Assembly: GCA_035578175.1 (NCBI GenBank)
Contig: JAQMRL010000003.1
Location: forward strand, 54,296,672 to 54,360,671
DNA: 64,000 nucleotides
Direction: 5' to 3'
From: Catonia carolina
Taxonomy: Eukaryota; Arthropoda; Insecta; Hemiptera; Achilidae
The notes below the pieces were generated by a model. That model was not told the DNA's origin. It did no database searches and worked only from the letters and a program-made list of their open reading frames with translations. The first letter of the stretch is position 1; each line of letters starts with the position of its first letter. Position numbers and translations under genes: made by a program. Below are positions 13,095 through 24,716 of the stretch, one piece after another.

Positions 13095-13330
13095 TAAATA
13101 CCAAGAATAGTGAAGAGATGACTTAAATACTAGTGAGAGACAAAGTGAGGAACAAGAAAGCTTGTCCATAGATAAGACAACACTAGCTTAACACTAGTAT
13201 TTAAGTTATCTCTCCACTATACTTTTCGGTATTATCACCTTGACGATTGAGGCATTTGTCCTATCTAAGGATAAGCTTTCCTGTTCCCCACTTCGACTCA
13301 CACTAGCACTCAAGTCATCTCTCCACTGTA
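13095..13330. mobile_element. Degraded palindromic mariner relic
   Basis: Two related stretches face each other: GAAGAGATGACTTAAATACTAG near 13112 and its inverted relative ending in CAAGTCATCTCTCCAC near 13315, with a third inverted ACTAGTATTTAAG piece between. On the minus strand the right arm reads DKCLNRQGDN, which corresponds to the DKCLNxxGDYVEK end of mariner transposases. This appears to be an old version of the foldback mariner structure seen intact at 37486-38253. Confidence 0.5.
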
Positions 13331-13391
13331 GCTATTAAGGAAATACTACACCAAAAACAGCAAATACAAATTTTATTAGGATAGGGTGAAG

Positions 13392-13772
13392 GTTTGCATA
13401 TAACAGGCAGGTGGAGTGTTAAATTAATTGCACTCGATCTACTAGTTCCAGGGCTACAAAAAATATTTCTGTTTCGTATCATATAATCACCCAATTATTT
13501 GACTGAGCTATTTAAGAACACAAGAGGTAGAGGTGTAAAAGACACTAGTCAGAGGTATCTCCTCTGAGAGTAATGAATTTCATCATTATACAGCCAGACC
13601 TTGTGGTGAATGAAGTGAATCGTGTGGTGGAAAGTAGGTGCTTTTCAAAGGGCCTGGCATGCTGATAAGCATTCTTCCATTCAGTGAGGAAGGCACTGGT
13701 AAACCACCTCGTTTTTACTTAGTAAAACCTCTATTGGTTCAAACCAGCCTTTTGGCTGTTGACCTAAACAAC
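13392..13772 (+). repeat. Unclassified dispersed repeat P, copy 2 (near full length)
   Basis: About 380 bases match the copies at 43401-43802 (+) and 20842-21255 (-) from the GGCAGGTGGAGT start, through GGCTACAAAAAATA and CTCCTCTGAGAGTAAT, to the AACCAGCCTTTTGGCTG end. The 66-codon open frame across it is incidental. No reverse-transcriptase or transposase remnant was found, so the class is unknown. Confidence 0.72.
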
Positions 13773-14512
13773 AAGGTGAAGGTGATTGTCCGGCGCCTAA
13801 AGTACGGACACCATTGGCTAAGAGAAGGAAGTTTCTGATAGAAACGTTTGGATCCTCCAGGTTGGGATTGGGCTATGGGCTAACGACTATCTGGAAAATT
13901 TCTCTATTACCCAAAGTAACAGTTCACCTAGGATTGGACTGGATTTACAGAAATAGAACCACTGGAAACGGAATCATAAAACAGAGAATTAGGGACTGGC
14001 TGAGTGCAGTGTTGAATAGACATTTTTGGTAGTATAAATTGAAGAAGGCCAGGACTCGTATTGAGTTGTGGCGCTAGCGAAGAAACTAGAATTCATAATA
14101 TGAAAGTGGTCTAGCGTCCGTAATTTTCACCTGATCTCAACTCAGTAGCCTATTAAGTTTCCCTTAAAATACAAAAGACAGAGTTAATGGGGAAAATATT
14201 ACCACGAGGAGAGGAGTTTAAACGAAGATCAGAACGTAAGATCTTAAATATCTACGGAGAAGAACGGTTAACTTAAACAGTTCAAAAGGTTAAAGAATTT
14301 CTGAGATAAAAGAAAGAAAAATTAAATATTTTCGGGCATCAAAATTAAATACTATCGGGCCTCAACGAGAAAAACGAATAGCTCAAATTCTCAAAGGATG
14401 TTTTAATACCAACATAGAAAAACGTTTGAAAAATAATTAAAAAAATTAATAATGCGTAAAAGAATTATTTACAAAAAACATTTACATATTATTAAATATA
14501 GTAGCTTCATAT

Positions 14513-14650
14513 CAATTTTTTTTATTTAACGTCACATCAACTACTGTGGTCATTAGCGACGATGTTGGGTTGCAACTGTGAATGATGAAATTATTTTTTT
14601 GTAACGTATGAAAATGCCGTGCTGATTGGGATTCGAACCAAATATCAAAT
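14513..14650 (-). mobile_element. SINE, family B, truncated copy
   Basis: On the minus strand this carries the family-B body (GGCAT..TTTTCATACGTTACAAAAA) and the GTCGCTAATGACC...GATGTGACGTTAAATAAAAAAA tail, but the tRNA-like head is mostly lost. The tail matches the LINE end at 5690-5740. Confidence 0.65.
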
Positions 14651-15856
14651 TTAAAACACATAAAAATTTTATTCTTCATTATTTTTTTAGAATTGAAAGA
14701 AATTTTGATCAGCTATCATTTCCAACTACGAAAATACTTCTCATTTTATTGAAAAACAGTAGGATAATTTTTGGAGGAAAAACTCCATTTGTAATAAGAA
14801 ATGAAAAATATGTTTTCCATTTTCGATATCTTCGAATATCAAATTACATTAATGCTTTGTTAAGTTTTTTGATTTATTTGTGCGGTTATGAGCAAAATTA
14901 GTTTTAGTAAAGTTTTATGAATAGAAATTTAAAAATTTAGCCTATTTAGTTAATGACAAACAAAAAACAAATGTGACTCGATAATACCTACTACTAGTAA
15001 ACAAAAAAAAAACGGAGAAAATTTCATTCGAATAAGGCAAGATATTAATAATAATTTGTCCGTTCTCTCCCACTCCTTTTCCGAATTAAGCCTTTCAATT
15101 TAATGAGATACAAAAAGAAAAGTAGAGCTGTGGACGTTTTCCTAAAACTGTTTTTACCGTTAATTCAGCTCCAAGAGAATTAGCTCGTTACAAGAGGGTA
15201 TAAACGCTAGAAAACATAAAAACAGAAACTGTGACATATTGCGTCTACAGTTCTGAACTAAACTTAAACCCCACCAGAGTTAAAACATTTAAAAAGTTCG
15301 ATAATTTATTTTTTTCTCCCGATTATCACTTCGATAAATAATGCCGCTACCGATTTCGCCGTTTATTGAATTACTTAACTGAAAGCAGTAGTATTACTAT
15401 ACCTTGTGTAGCGAAATGCTTAATTTACGAGCTTCAGCCCTTCTCACATCAACTTTTGTATTACTAAGTTGGCACCCCTTACCATGGCCGTTAATGTCTT
15501 ACATTTTGAGAGGGTGAGCACAACCGACTTTAGCATATCATGTTACCTAACTTTGAAACAAAGTGAATTACACAAAACAAGTTTTAAACGCTTGTAAAAC
15601 TGCAATAAATTCGTCAAATGTTTTTTAATAACATATAAAGTAGCCTAGCCTGTATTTATTATCTTAACTTGTATTTACTGAATAATAAATAAAATTATTT
15701 ATGTTTTTAAATTAACGTACATTTTTAATATAGCAACAATGGACGTAAACGATGAAGATTGTAATGACGGTAATAAGTGCGACCGTATATCTTAAAAATA
15801 ACGTCTAACAAAAAGAAAAACTTCTTTATCTGTTCAATTACTTAGTTATTTAACTA

Positions 15857-16601
15857 CTAGCAATCCCTGCTTGCTTCGCTTCACAGCAGCTAATGTAAGC
15901 CTAATTAATTTATTTTAAAACCTCTCTATATACAATATTTGTGGTTTTGTTACCCTTTGGCAGCAAAATAAAATTGTTTTTCTGCACTTCCAGCTCTAGA
16001 AAGTCCGACATAATGTTGTCCATAAGTGAATCACTCAATCGATGCCCACAGTTTTATATGTATATCCCTACGATGTAACAGAATTGAATAGAATGCACAG
16101 AAGAATACCGATGGAAAAGAAAGAGACAATTGATATGTGGCTGAGATAAGAGACAGTAATACGTGGGTGCGGTACGCAGAGTAACTGGAAATATATGACT
16201 CATCCACTTTCTGTCTAATGAAAACAAATACATAAAATACAGTAAAAAAAGTTTTTTTGAAAATGTTTAATGTTTTCGAAATTGAATGTTATTCGTCGCG
16301 TTTTTCTATGATATATAAAAGTTTAATCGTGCTTCTTGCCCAAAAAATACACCATCCAGAAGAGAAAAAAATAAAAGTGCTATGCACCCGATGGACTAAA
16401 ACATGTGACATCGTCACAGTTTAAGTTGCTTAAGTAACTTAAGTTACTTAAAATTGCAACATAGCCTTTACTGATCAGCAAGCTCTAAGCTATGCAACAG
16501 TGAAAGATTTTTTTTAAATCAGTTCAGTAGTTTCTGAGATTACCTCATACAAACGAACAAACAAACAAACAGACGTTCCTTCTTTATTATATTAGTATAG
16601 A
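15857..16601 (-). mobile_element. Helitron, internally deleted, both termini present
   Basis: On the minus strand the element starts TCTATACTAATATAATAAAG at 16601 and ends with a short GC-rich hairpin (GCAAGCAGGGATTGC) followed by CTAG at 15857. It sits between an A and a T, the Helitron target. Just before the 3' end a decayed frame reads FTYGQHYVGLSRAGS and then an FYFAAKG..TTNIVY block, matching the C-terminus of Helitron helicases (HGQLYVACSRVG ... APxGKTKNVVY). Most of the Rep/helicase gene is missing. Rolling-circle transposons of this type are common in insects. Confidence 0.78.
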
Positions 16602-16722
16602 TTATTAATAAATTGTGATTGTTTCACACATCCATCATTTCTATAAAATTAAGAAGTAGCTTAACTATTAAATGTAAGCAGTTAATAATGACTCGATTTC
16701 AACAGCGAATTTAAAAATTTCA

Positions 16723-17190
16723 ATGGTGATTTCGAGGATACCTCTGTGGGCTCTAGTGGCATGCAGTAGGGAAGAGCAGCAAGCTAGTGTCAACAAAGAA
16801 GATTGTTGGAGGCGATTACTCGGCAGGTGGCAAACGAGATGGAGCGATTACTCGGCAACTGCAAAGGTCGGGGAGGGGACAAGGAGGTTCATTCCAAATG
16901 TCGAGGTGTGGATAAGAAGGACATTCGGTGATACCAACCACGAATTAACGCAAATGTTAACAGGGCGTGGTTACTTTAGGACATATCAGGCGAGGTTTAA
17001 ACTTAGTGCCGAAATGTCCACCATGCGACAGGGAAGAAGAGGAGTTCGTTATGGATATCTTTGAAAGATTTCCTTATTTTTGGCACGAATGAAGAGAATG
17101 GCGACATTTGGAAAAGATAAGAGTTGAACTGTGAAGCCCAGAGAGAGTAGGGGCAGCGACGAGGTACAAAAGACTAATTTAAAGAGCAAC
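16723..17190 (+). mobile_element. R1/I-type LINE C-terminal fragment, copy 1
   Basis: The frame has a W...GRWQTRW region, then RRFIPNVEVWIRR and HELTQMLTGRGYFRTYQARF. This is the conserved block after the reverse transcriptase in I/R1-type LINEs (LTQFLTGHGCFRxYLxRF). A frameshift breaks the CxxC knuckle that should follow. A second fragment of the same family is at 19615. Confidence 0.75.
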
Positions 17191-17589
17191 ATTATTTCTA
17201 AAATAACTTAGTACAATACAAGACATTGGATACTTGATTCCTAGAAAAAAAACAGCCTTGCCGGTCATTCTGAGGCATTCACTCGCGAACAGACACCCAG
17301 ATACTATCATAGTATTATAATGTCCAATCATGGTTTGTCTCTATACTTTGTCCAACAATTGGAAGATACCATTGCTTAATGGCCGGAGTGCTGTTACGTA
17401 CCGTGTTAAAAACATTGACTGTCGCTATGAAAATAAAAGTTTATCTTATTGTAGGTTATATTATACTTATGTTATTGGAACAATTAAGTTTACGATTAAA
17501 ACTGTTTACTTTATTATCTGAAATATATATTATGTGACAGATTTATTACATTTGTAATAACAATTACAACTAAAACTAAAAAGTTATTA

Positions 17590-17830
17590 ATTAAATACTA
17601 TGTGTTTGTAGGAGAGATAGTAGCGGAGAGAGTATTGCCCTATACAACAAATGGTAAATTGGAATCGCCTATCTCTCCCACAGTCTCAACTGACTGTTGG
17701 ACTTAGTATAGAATGGATTCTTCTTGTACAGGTCGTGAGTTCTTCGGAGTGCAGCGGCCATCAATCCGAACCTGACGTTCTCTTCCCGTTCGCTAGTCTT
17801 CTGCTATCTGCTGTGTTAATTTCCCAAGAT
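17590..17830. other. GC-richer block of unknown nature
   Basis: This 240-base block is clearly less AT-rich than its flanks and contains GGAGAGATAG and a separated complementary CTATCTCTCC, an imperfect inverted repeat. The 61-codon frame on the plus strand has no recognisable motif. It could be an unclassified repeat or a conserved non-coding element. Confidence 0.3.
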
Positions 17831-17997
17831 AATTGAAGATAAGTTATTAGCTTTTAAAAATTATCCTTATTTTGTTTTTAAGTGAGGAGGCTTTTTTGAA
17901 ATTTGTTTTGTATTTAGTTTCTTGATCGAAATCTGAATCCTCGTTTTCTATTTATTCTTTTATATCCTTGATTGGTTATAGCGCTATTTCAGTAATT

Positions 17998-18333
17998 CTA
18001 GAGACGATTGCCAGGTCCTCTGTAAAAGAAAGACAGTTGGTCTTGATACCATTCATTGATCCACCAATATGGACTAGGTACAACAATCCTTTCTTGACAA
18101 GTTCCATTGCTCATTCCTGAAAACCTTCTCCAACACACAGTTGAAAATAACGGATGACAATTCATCAACAAAGAATGGATGCTAACTCCAGTTAACATTT
18201 GCCAATCTTCAGTGTCTGCATTAGCATTAATATACAGAACTTCTCGATCACCTAAAGATCTTAAATTTGATAAAATTTGTTGCTTAATGGTTGAACAACA
18301 CAACTGAAGTCTTTGCATTTTAACTACTTGCTT
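17998..18333 (-). CDS. Probable 3'-terminal exon of Elongator subunit ELP6
   Basis: A 111-codon open frame runs from a good acceptor (TTTATTCCTCAG before 18333) to a stop at 17998, with AATAAA about 45 bases further on. It is not TE-like and has ordinary amino-acid composition. Its order of features resembles the C-terminus of ELP6: a helix with CCST, LGDREVLYINANADTED (family: a strand with acidic xDxED), a GVSIHS segment, then WWINEWYQDQLSFFYRG as the last strand (human ELP6 ends with a Y..QDKSVSFFAKG strand). ELP6 belongs to the ELP4-5-6 ring that supports tRNA wobble-uridine modification. The match is from memory of the family and moderate; no upstream exon was found, so gene identity is tentative. 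Confidence 0.45.
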   Translation of the reverse strand, partial: KQVVKMQRLQLCCSTIKQQILSNLRSLGDREVLYINANADTEDWQMLTGVSIHSLLMNCHPLFSTVCWRRFSGMSNGTCQERIVVPSPYWWINEWYQDQLSFFYRGPGNRL

Positions 18334-18339
18334 CTGAGG

Positions 18340-19610
18340 AATAAACAAAGAGGTTATTACTCTAAAATTTAGTAGGCCTACATATTAGCCAACTTCTTTA
18401 CCTTTACGAATATCTAAAAGATTCAGTAATTGAATTAGTATTTTAAAGTAGGTGTTCTGTTAAAATATGAGAAAATTTGTATTTTAATTATCCAAAAAAA
18501 ATTGGTAGTTTTCTCTTCCTAAAATATATGCCTAATAATCTACATTGCATAGTTAGAAGATTCTATTCCATGAAAATAAAAGGAGAAACAAAGGAATTCA
18601 TTTGAAATGAACAAGGAAATTTATGTTAAGACCTTTACAGTAAACGATTCTAAGGCAAGCCTTTATAACATTTCTTTTATAACAACTTGTAAATTTCTTA
18701 ACACCTTTAATTTTTAAAAATATATATAACTTTGTAATTTAATGTAACAAACATGAACTAACTATGTGATAAATTCTTGGTATTTAAAAATCTCTTTATT
18801 TTCTTTATTGTAGTCGGGCTACACAAGCATTTGTAAGTTGACCAGAGTATAGTAACTTAACTCTAAATATATTTACGCTTAGAATACATTAATAATAAGA
18901 TAATCTCAAACATAATATCACTTCTGTTTAGGTAGATCGTGTGATAAATTACTAAAGGTATGTTGTTTATAAAGAATAGATTGTAGAAAAGCTCCATTAG
19001 CACCTGGTAGTAATGAGGCCTGGTGTACGCCGACAAACGTCTACCTTCAACAGGCTGTGAATCTTCTTTCTACCTACCTGCATTGTAATGCACTCAAATA
19101 GCAACCCACACCATTGTACCTATTATTATTATACTACATTTATATTTTAATTCTTTATCATTCTAATTCGATTAAAATTCACGTTATTAATAACAGTGTA
19201 ATAACAATTGTATATTTCGTAGTATAAATAAGCGTGGTCCGAATAATCAACAGAAATTATTAGAAAACGAAGACAAAAATTCCACGGACACCTTTAGGTA
19301 TAGAATAGATGACAAACGGTTGGCAAAACAAATTTTTGACACCAAACTTAAGGACTTGACACTAAAACTTAAATTTTTGATACTTAAGGTGTAAGGTAAA
19401 TGTGGGGTATAGATGAACGTTTTAGTGAACTGTAAAGATGTTTAATGAATAAAATGTACTTTTATTAAGTGGTAACTGTGAAATATACGTATTTACTATA
19501 AAAAATTTTATGTTCATGTTGATGTTGATAGTGAAGTTCTATGTGTAGATGGCACAATGTGTACTGAATTTCTTATTTTTTACAATTTTATGTAAATTCA
19601 TACAATTAAA
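18340..19610. other. AT-rich stretch without recognisable gene
   Basis: If 17998-18333 is a last exon, this would be intron on the minus strand. I see no exon, SINE or terminal inverted repeat in it. Confidence 0.4.
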
Positions 19611-19614
19611 ATTC

Positions 19615-19965
19615 ATACAAATTAACTTATTTGGCAACTGTACCACCCACGAGCTGACGCAGTTGCTTACAGGGCATGGTTGCTTTGGGACATATTTGAC
19701 TAGGTTCAAACTTCATGAAGTGCCGAAATGTCGACTGTGTGATAGTGAAGAGGAGGAGTCCATTTCGCATATTTTTGAAAGATGTTCCCATTTTGACCTC
19801 GACTGAATGGAGACATCTGAGAAGATAGGCGTTGCACAGTGGATCCCAGAGAGAGTAGTGGCAACAATGCTGCGGGATGAAGAGAGCTGGAAGTTGGTCT
19901 TCATTTGCGGAGAGGGTGTCGGGAGACTGCGGAGGGAGGACACATTTATGGAGATCAGTGGGATC
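19615..19965 (+). mobile_element. R1/I-type LINE C-terminal fragment, copy 2
   Basis: The frame reads HELTQLLTGHGCFGTYLTRF and then a complete knuckle, CRLCDSEEEESISHIFERC, before a TGA at 19803 interrupts it; an in-phase continuation to about 19950 carries WIPERVVATMLRDEESW. It is related to the fragment at 16723 but less damaged. Both are 5'-truncated. Confidence 0.8.
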
Positions 19966-20490
19966 GCCCTCTCCCATAGTGAATCAATCCTGTCCCGATC
20001 TCAGAAGGTAAGGTAGGCACACTAATTTCCTGAGCTGGTGATGAAAGAGATAAATGAAAGTGAGAGAGTGAGTGTTGGTCAGTGACAGCGAGAGGGGAAT
20101 TAGGCTACGGTTCCCTTCCACGCCCCGCTGACAGTATGTAATTTTTTTTAACCCGAGATTTCCCTTGTAGTATTATATAAACAGTTCCGAGGGAGGTGGA
20201 GGGTTGTTTGCTGATGTCGGATCAAGTGGCCAGGTGGCGGGTTTTTGGTTGGTAAGGCGGTTGCGGCCTCCTTGGGACTGGACGAGGACGCCTCAATTGA
20301 GTCCAACACTACTTCTCCCATCGTGAGGAAGTGAACATGAGTTTTTCTCGCCGCCTCGGATTAAAAAAGAAGGTTTGGCAACTGGATAGAAGTTTCCTTT
20401 TGCATTGAAAACATATGTGTCCTTACCGTACACGTGAGAGTTCCGTTTGGCGGGACGGAACAGTAGGCCTACGTTTAAAGATGTCACTAA

Positions 20491-20663
20491 ATTTAAAAAA
20501 AATTTTTTACCACCGACTAATTTGCAAATTTCTGCTAATGCAGAAGGTGTAAAGGATGGTAGATGAAAAAAGATAATAAGAAATGCCAGACCTGACCGGG
20601 AATCGAACCCGGGACCCCGGTGTAGAAGCTAGTTGCGCTTACCACTACACCAACAGGCCGGCC
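20491..20663 (-). mobile_element. tRNA-derived SINE, family C, copy 1
   Basis: On the minus strand the head has TGGTGTAGTGGTAAGCG (A-box region) and CCCGGGTTCGATTCCCGG (B box/T-arm). It is followed by a body with a TGCATTAGCAGAAATT stretch and an A-rich tail. Possible target duplications read AAATTTAA on both sides. The tRNA-like part is well preserved, but the attached body and tail mark it as a SINE rather than a tRNA gene. Confidence 0.72.
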
Positions 20664-20841
20664 AAATTTAAGAATAAATGAGGTGACGTTTGATAGAGGA
20701 AATTATCTATCGGCAAATTTTTTATCACATTTCGTACCTGATCTTATTTCATAGGCTTACTGTTTTGTTGTGAAAGAACCCACTTAACTTGCGGTAGATA
20801 AAAATGCGTTAGTATGTGTATATCTCCATTAATTTTGTTTT

Positions 20842-21255
20842 TGTTTAGGTCATCAGCCGAAAGGCTGGTTTGAACCGTTAGAGGCTTTACTATGTAAAAC
20901 GAGGAGTGAGGTCGTTTACCATTGTCTTCCTTGAAAAGTATACTTATCAGCACGCCAGGCCCTCCGAAAAGCATCTACTTTCCTCCATGCAAATGACACC
21001 TTCACTTCATTCACCACATGGTCTGGCTGTATTATGAAATTCATTACTCTCAAAGGAGATAACTTTAACTAGTTTGTTACACTTCTACATCTTCTGTTCG
21101 TAAATATTTCAGTCATATAATTTAATTTATTTTATTTTATTTTTTTATTTGGATGATCATGTGATACGAAACAGAACTATTTTTTGTAGCCCTGGAATAA
21201 GCAGAACGAGTGCAAATAGGCCTAATTTACCACTCCACCTACCTATTACGGGCAA
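20842..21255 (-). repeat. Unclassified dispersed repeat P, copy 3 (near full length)
   Basis: This is the minus-strand counterpart of the copies at 13392 and 43401. It carries an extra AT-rich tract near 21120-21150, where TTTTATTTTATTTTATTTTT has expanded. It ends with GGCTGATGACCTAAACAA on the minus strand. Confidence 0.72.
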
Positions 21256-21489
21256 TCTCCATTTATATGATTTTGTTGAAATCACATATTTTTATTTATT
21301 TTATATCTAGGTAAAATTTTCAGACAGGCCTAACTTTTTCCTACTCATTTTGCAACAGTACCGTTAAACATTATTTGGTCTGACAAGAATTCCTATATTG
21401 AAAATAAGCTCAAGTTTTTAACATGTGTAGTACTTATTCCTACAAGCCTACTACATTATTTTATTACATGGATGCTTAACCAGGGTCAT

Positions 21490-21830
21490 GAATGAGGGAC
21501 GGTTAGATTAAGGGTAGAGGGGAGAAAAAGAGAAGAGAGATAAATTGATGCAATCAGCAGAGTTGAGGTTCCGGACAGCAACGGCGGGGATACCAGTTGA
21601 ATATTCAAAGAAATGAGTGAGATGGGAACTGAAGGTTAGGCCTCTCACCTGTGAACTTTAGAATATTTAACAGAAAAAATAAAATTGGTTAGCTAACACA
21701 GGAAGAATGCACGAAAAACTGATAAACTTATAAAAAAATTATAATATTGACTAGGTAGTCGAAGGGACAGAGGAAGGCATTTGAGGAGATGTGTGCCTGA
21801 ACGGACTTAATTTAGTACATCTGTGTGATG
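21490..21830. other. Purine-rich segment, possible old LINE tail
   Basis: The segment is rich in AGAGGGGAGAAAAAGAGAAG-type runs and has short frames, one reading MQSAELRF, that recall LINE polyprotein ends (KAAEMRFLR). The similarity is too short to assign with confidence. Confidence 0.25.
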
Positions 21831-21980
21831 GAGAAGAAGTAGTTATTCCTAACCCTGACCGAGAACCGAACACGGGCGCTTCGATTTCATATTCCTTTTA
21901 AGTTAGCAACAGTGCAGTCGAAGCGGCTAATTATGCGTTTTCAAATTAAAATGATTTATTGTTCATTAAATTTCATATTG

Positions 21981-22136
21981 GCCACCTCCGTAGCGTAGTG
22001 GTCTAGCCTACCACGCGGAGGTCCCGGGTTCGATTCCCGGCCAGGGTCTGAAAATTTTCACAAAGCTAAAACCCACCGTTAAAATTATATCCCACCGTAG
22101 TCGCTAATGACCGAGCTGATGATGCACTTAAAAAAA
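21981..22136 (+). mobile_element. tRNA-derived SINE, family A, copy 2
   Basis: The head has TAGCGTAGTGGTCTAGC and CCCGGGTTCGATTCCCGG. The body reads ACCCACCGTTAAAAT and CACCGTAGTCGCTAATGACC, then GATGATGCACTTAAAAAAA. TTTCATATT flanks both ends as a target-site duplication. Near-intact boxes suggest this is one of the younger copies. Confidence 0.82.
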
Positions 22137-22379
22137 ATTTTCATATTATTAGTTTTATGTATCATAACTTATTTAAAATATGATTTATTCTTTTATAATA
22201 TTACTCTGTGGAAAACTATTTTTGAATTCAATGGTAGTTTCTATTTGTTAGATTTTCGATATGAGATTTATAAATAAGCTAGGTTTTATTTCGAAGCGGT
22301 AAGTTTTTTATATATTATAATGTATTTTAATTTATACAAAATTGTAGCAAGTTGTTTGCACGTTCGTAACTATGAGCAT

Positions 22380-22740
22380 TAATGTAAGATGATGTATTCT
22401 AGGGGGTCAGAAGAAAGTTGATCCCCTGATTTACAGGGGTCTGTCCGTCCCCCGGGCATTATCGCTTCCTATTATCCCCGATATTGTTTCAAATCACGCA
22501 CGCCTCAGCTTGGCCTCGGAATCTCTTTTGCAATTTTATTACATTCCCAACTCGAGTTCCCAGTTGGCTCCCACTAACTTATGAGATTCCTCCGTGTTTT
22601 CGCATATCGAAAACAAATCTGCTTGACCACATGGTGCCAGTTGGAAGGGCTACCATCTTCGCCCCAATATCCCGCATGTCATTTACTTCTCCCCGACTGG
22701 ACCGCAGAAATCATAAATTCTTATTACAAGACACTGTAAT
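22380..22740. other. GC-richer island in AT-rich surroundings, function unknown
   Basis: The island includes runs such as GTCTGTCCGTCCCCCGGG and a 105-codon plus-strand frame (22484-22801) without recognisable domain or splice context. It may be an old repeat or a conserved regulatory element; nothing in it proves either. Confidence 0.25.
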
Positions 22741-23419
22741 ACCTCATATAACCCATTTCTTTCGGGTATTCCTACTCTTCACTCCTAATGTAATATTGTG
22801 AATATCCCAAACAAATGTTGCTAACCTTATAATAGTAGAAATAATATAAAAAATCATTCCATATAATCTTATTGTTTTCCGAAAAAGATATAACATACAT
22901 TTACGCACTGAGTTTACATAATGTAAAAAGGACAACGCACTTTTACCATCATATTATACGCCTATTTTATTTTATAAAAAATGATCATACGAAATTCTAA
23001 TAATCTTTTAACTTTGTTTAAGAAACAATCTTAAGCTACATTCATTTTGTTACAACTTCAATAATTATTCTTTAAACAAGAATGTTTAATTCTTTGGAGA
23101 AATATATAGGCTAGTATTAATAAAATTTACCCTAATATTAAAACTAGTTATTGTATTTTTATCTGCCTTCAACCGTTTCACTACGCCTGCGATTACTTTG
23201 TCAATAGATAAAAAAACACATAATCAATTTCAAACATTAGGTAAATATTCTTTTATGTTACTGAATTTAATTTTTAGAACATTATTTATCTTTAATTTTC
23301 AATTTAAATACATAATATTATTGGGTACCATATTATTGATTCTCTTTAAAACTAAACAATTAAGATACGAGTATATGGACCTATCCATTAGTCAGCTAAA
23401 TTTGTTAACTTACAAATTT

Positions 23420-23545
23420 TGTGAGCAGATTTGTACGGTGACCAGCTGACAATCCCCACACATGAAGAATCCTCACTGGGGGAAAATCCACATTCACTTG
23501 AAGTCAAAAATACAGCTATAGCAGCGATGAAATTTTTTAATTAGG
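23420..23545 (+). repeat. Dispersed repeat T, fragment 1
   Basis: It shares GGTGACCAGCTGACA, a CTCACTGGGGG core and ATACAGC..TAGCAGCGAT with the segment at 33755-33985. A weaker relative lies at 49512-49640 (GGTAACCAGTTGAAAGCC ... CAAATTGGGTGGTTG). Class unknown. Confidence 0.5.
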
Positions 23546-24589
23546 TCTACTAATGTGTAGCCTATACTACAATTTATAATATTTCCCCTAGTTTTCTTTG
23601 ACAGCATAGTTAATTTACTTTGATTTATGTTCGGAATACGCTCTCTTTTAGCCTATATTTTAGCTGTTTTATTTACTCTAAGAATTCGTCTAGTTTTGTT
23701 CTTAAGAAATGTTTTTAATCGTGTTTCTAATATTAACATTTTGAAAAAATATTTTTAATCAGATCGCTATATTTGCTTAGATAAAGAGTACGATACGTCT
23801 GTTGGCGGAACGTCATTAAATTTAAAAGTAATGATTTAGTGAAATTAAGATTATTTTTATAGTAGGTATCTATGTATAATTCTTAGTTGTAAGGTCGTTT
23901 TAATCATCAGTATTTTTCCAGATTATTCAAGAATTTATATTTGCTGTAGGTTTTAAATTTTATTTTTATAAAAAAGTTATGATTTCGTTTTTATAAAATA
24001 TATGTAATCCAGTTCTAATCAGCCCCAATTTCCGTTAAATTTAAATTTAGGTGCGAAAAGCAGGACAAATAAGGAGTAAAGAAATCATTCGTCTATTTAC
24101 ATAGTAATACATAAATCAAAAATCGATTCCGTACTTAAAAATCTGGTTTGAAACTCTCACGCAACTTTCACGTACCAATGTAAAATTTAACATGAAAACA
24201 TGACTTTCCCAACCAACATTCCATATATGTACGGAAACAGAAAAAAATAATGAAAAACATAAAAATTATGTTTAATCATGAGTTGATGACTCAATATGAA
24301 ACTCAACCTTTGTTTGACTTATTTTACAATATGGAAATCAGATTAAGCTCTATAAAAAAATTAAAGTAAAACTTGAAAACTTTAATATTCTATAACTTTT
24401 ATTATACATTACCCTAAATGCATATTAAGGCCGCAATCATAAAAAACAGGTTTTTACTACGAGAACACAGATAGGCCTATATTAACTACATAACTTATAT
24501 ACAGTAGCCTACCTATGACTTTTAAGTCACAGACAAGATTTATTGTCTATAATTTATAATATTTTTTTTAATCTTTCCGTTAACGTTCT

Positions 24590-24716
24590 AAATCTTAGCT
24601 GGCTTTGTCCTTTTCAGTCCTCTAGTCACAATACTGTACAACAGCTAAAAAGCTTCAGTGTTGGTATGGTCATGAAGACAATCTTCATGCTTCTTGGCAC
24701 ACTTCTTAATAAACGG
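24590..24716 (-). mobile_element. Jockey-like LINE C-terminal fragment
   Basis: On the minus strand the frame reads KKCAKKHEDCLHDHTNTEAF and, after a stop, IVTRGLKRTKPAK. This is the conserved end of jockey-type LINEs (KFAxKHEDRLHxHxNxEAxQLLDxxxxxRRLKRxKP). The opposite strand shows a deceptively exon-like frame (see rejected items). Confidence 0.68.

Noticed and set aside
20583..20663. A tRNA-like structure on the minus strand with an almost perfect T-arm.
   Set aside because: It is joined to a SINE body and A-rich tail and has relatives with the same body; its acceptor stem has mismatches. Other tRNA-like heads (2387, 21981, 39551, 48376, 41764) were rejected as tRNA genes for the same reason.
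22484..22801. 105-codon plus-strand frame in a GC-richer island.
   Set aside because: No recognisable domain, no good splice or start context, and proline/phenylalanine-rich composition as expected of a chance frame; kept only as a GC-rich island.
24618..24716. A 99-base plus-strand frame with consensus acceptor (TTTTCAG) and donor (GGGTAA), phase 0 on both sides, looking like a host exon.
   Set aside because: The opposite strand encodes a jockey LINE C-terminus (KKCAKKHEDCLHDHTNTEAF, GLKRTKP), so the frame is an antisense shadow of a transposon.
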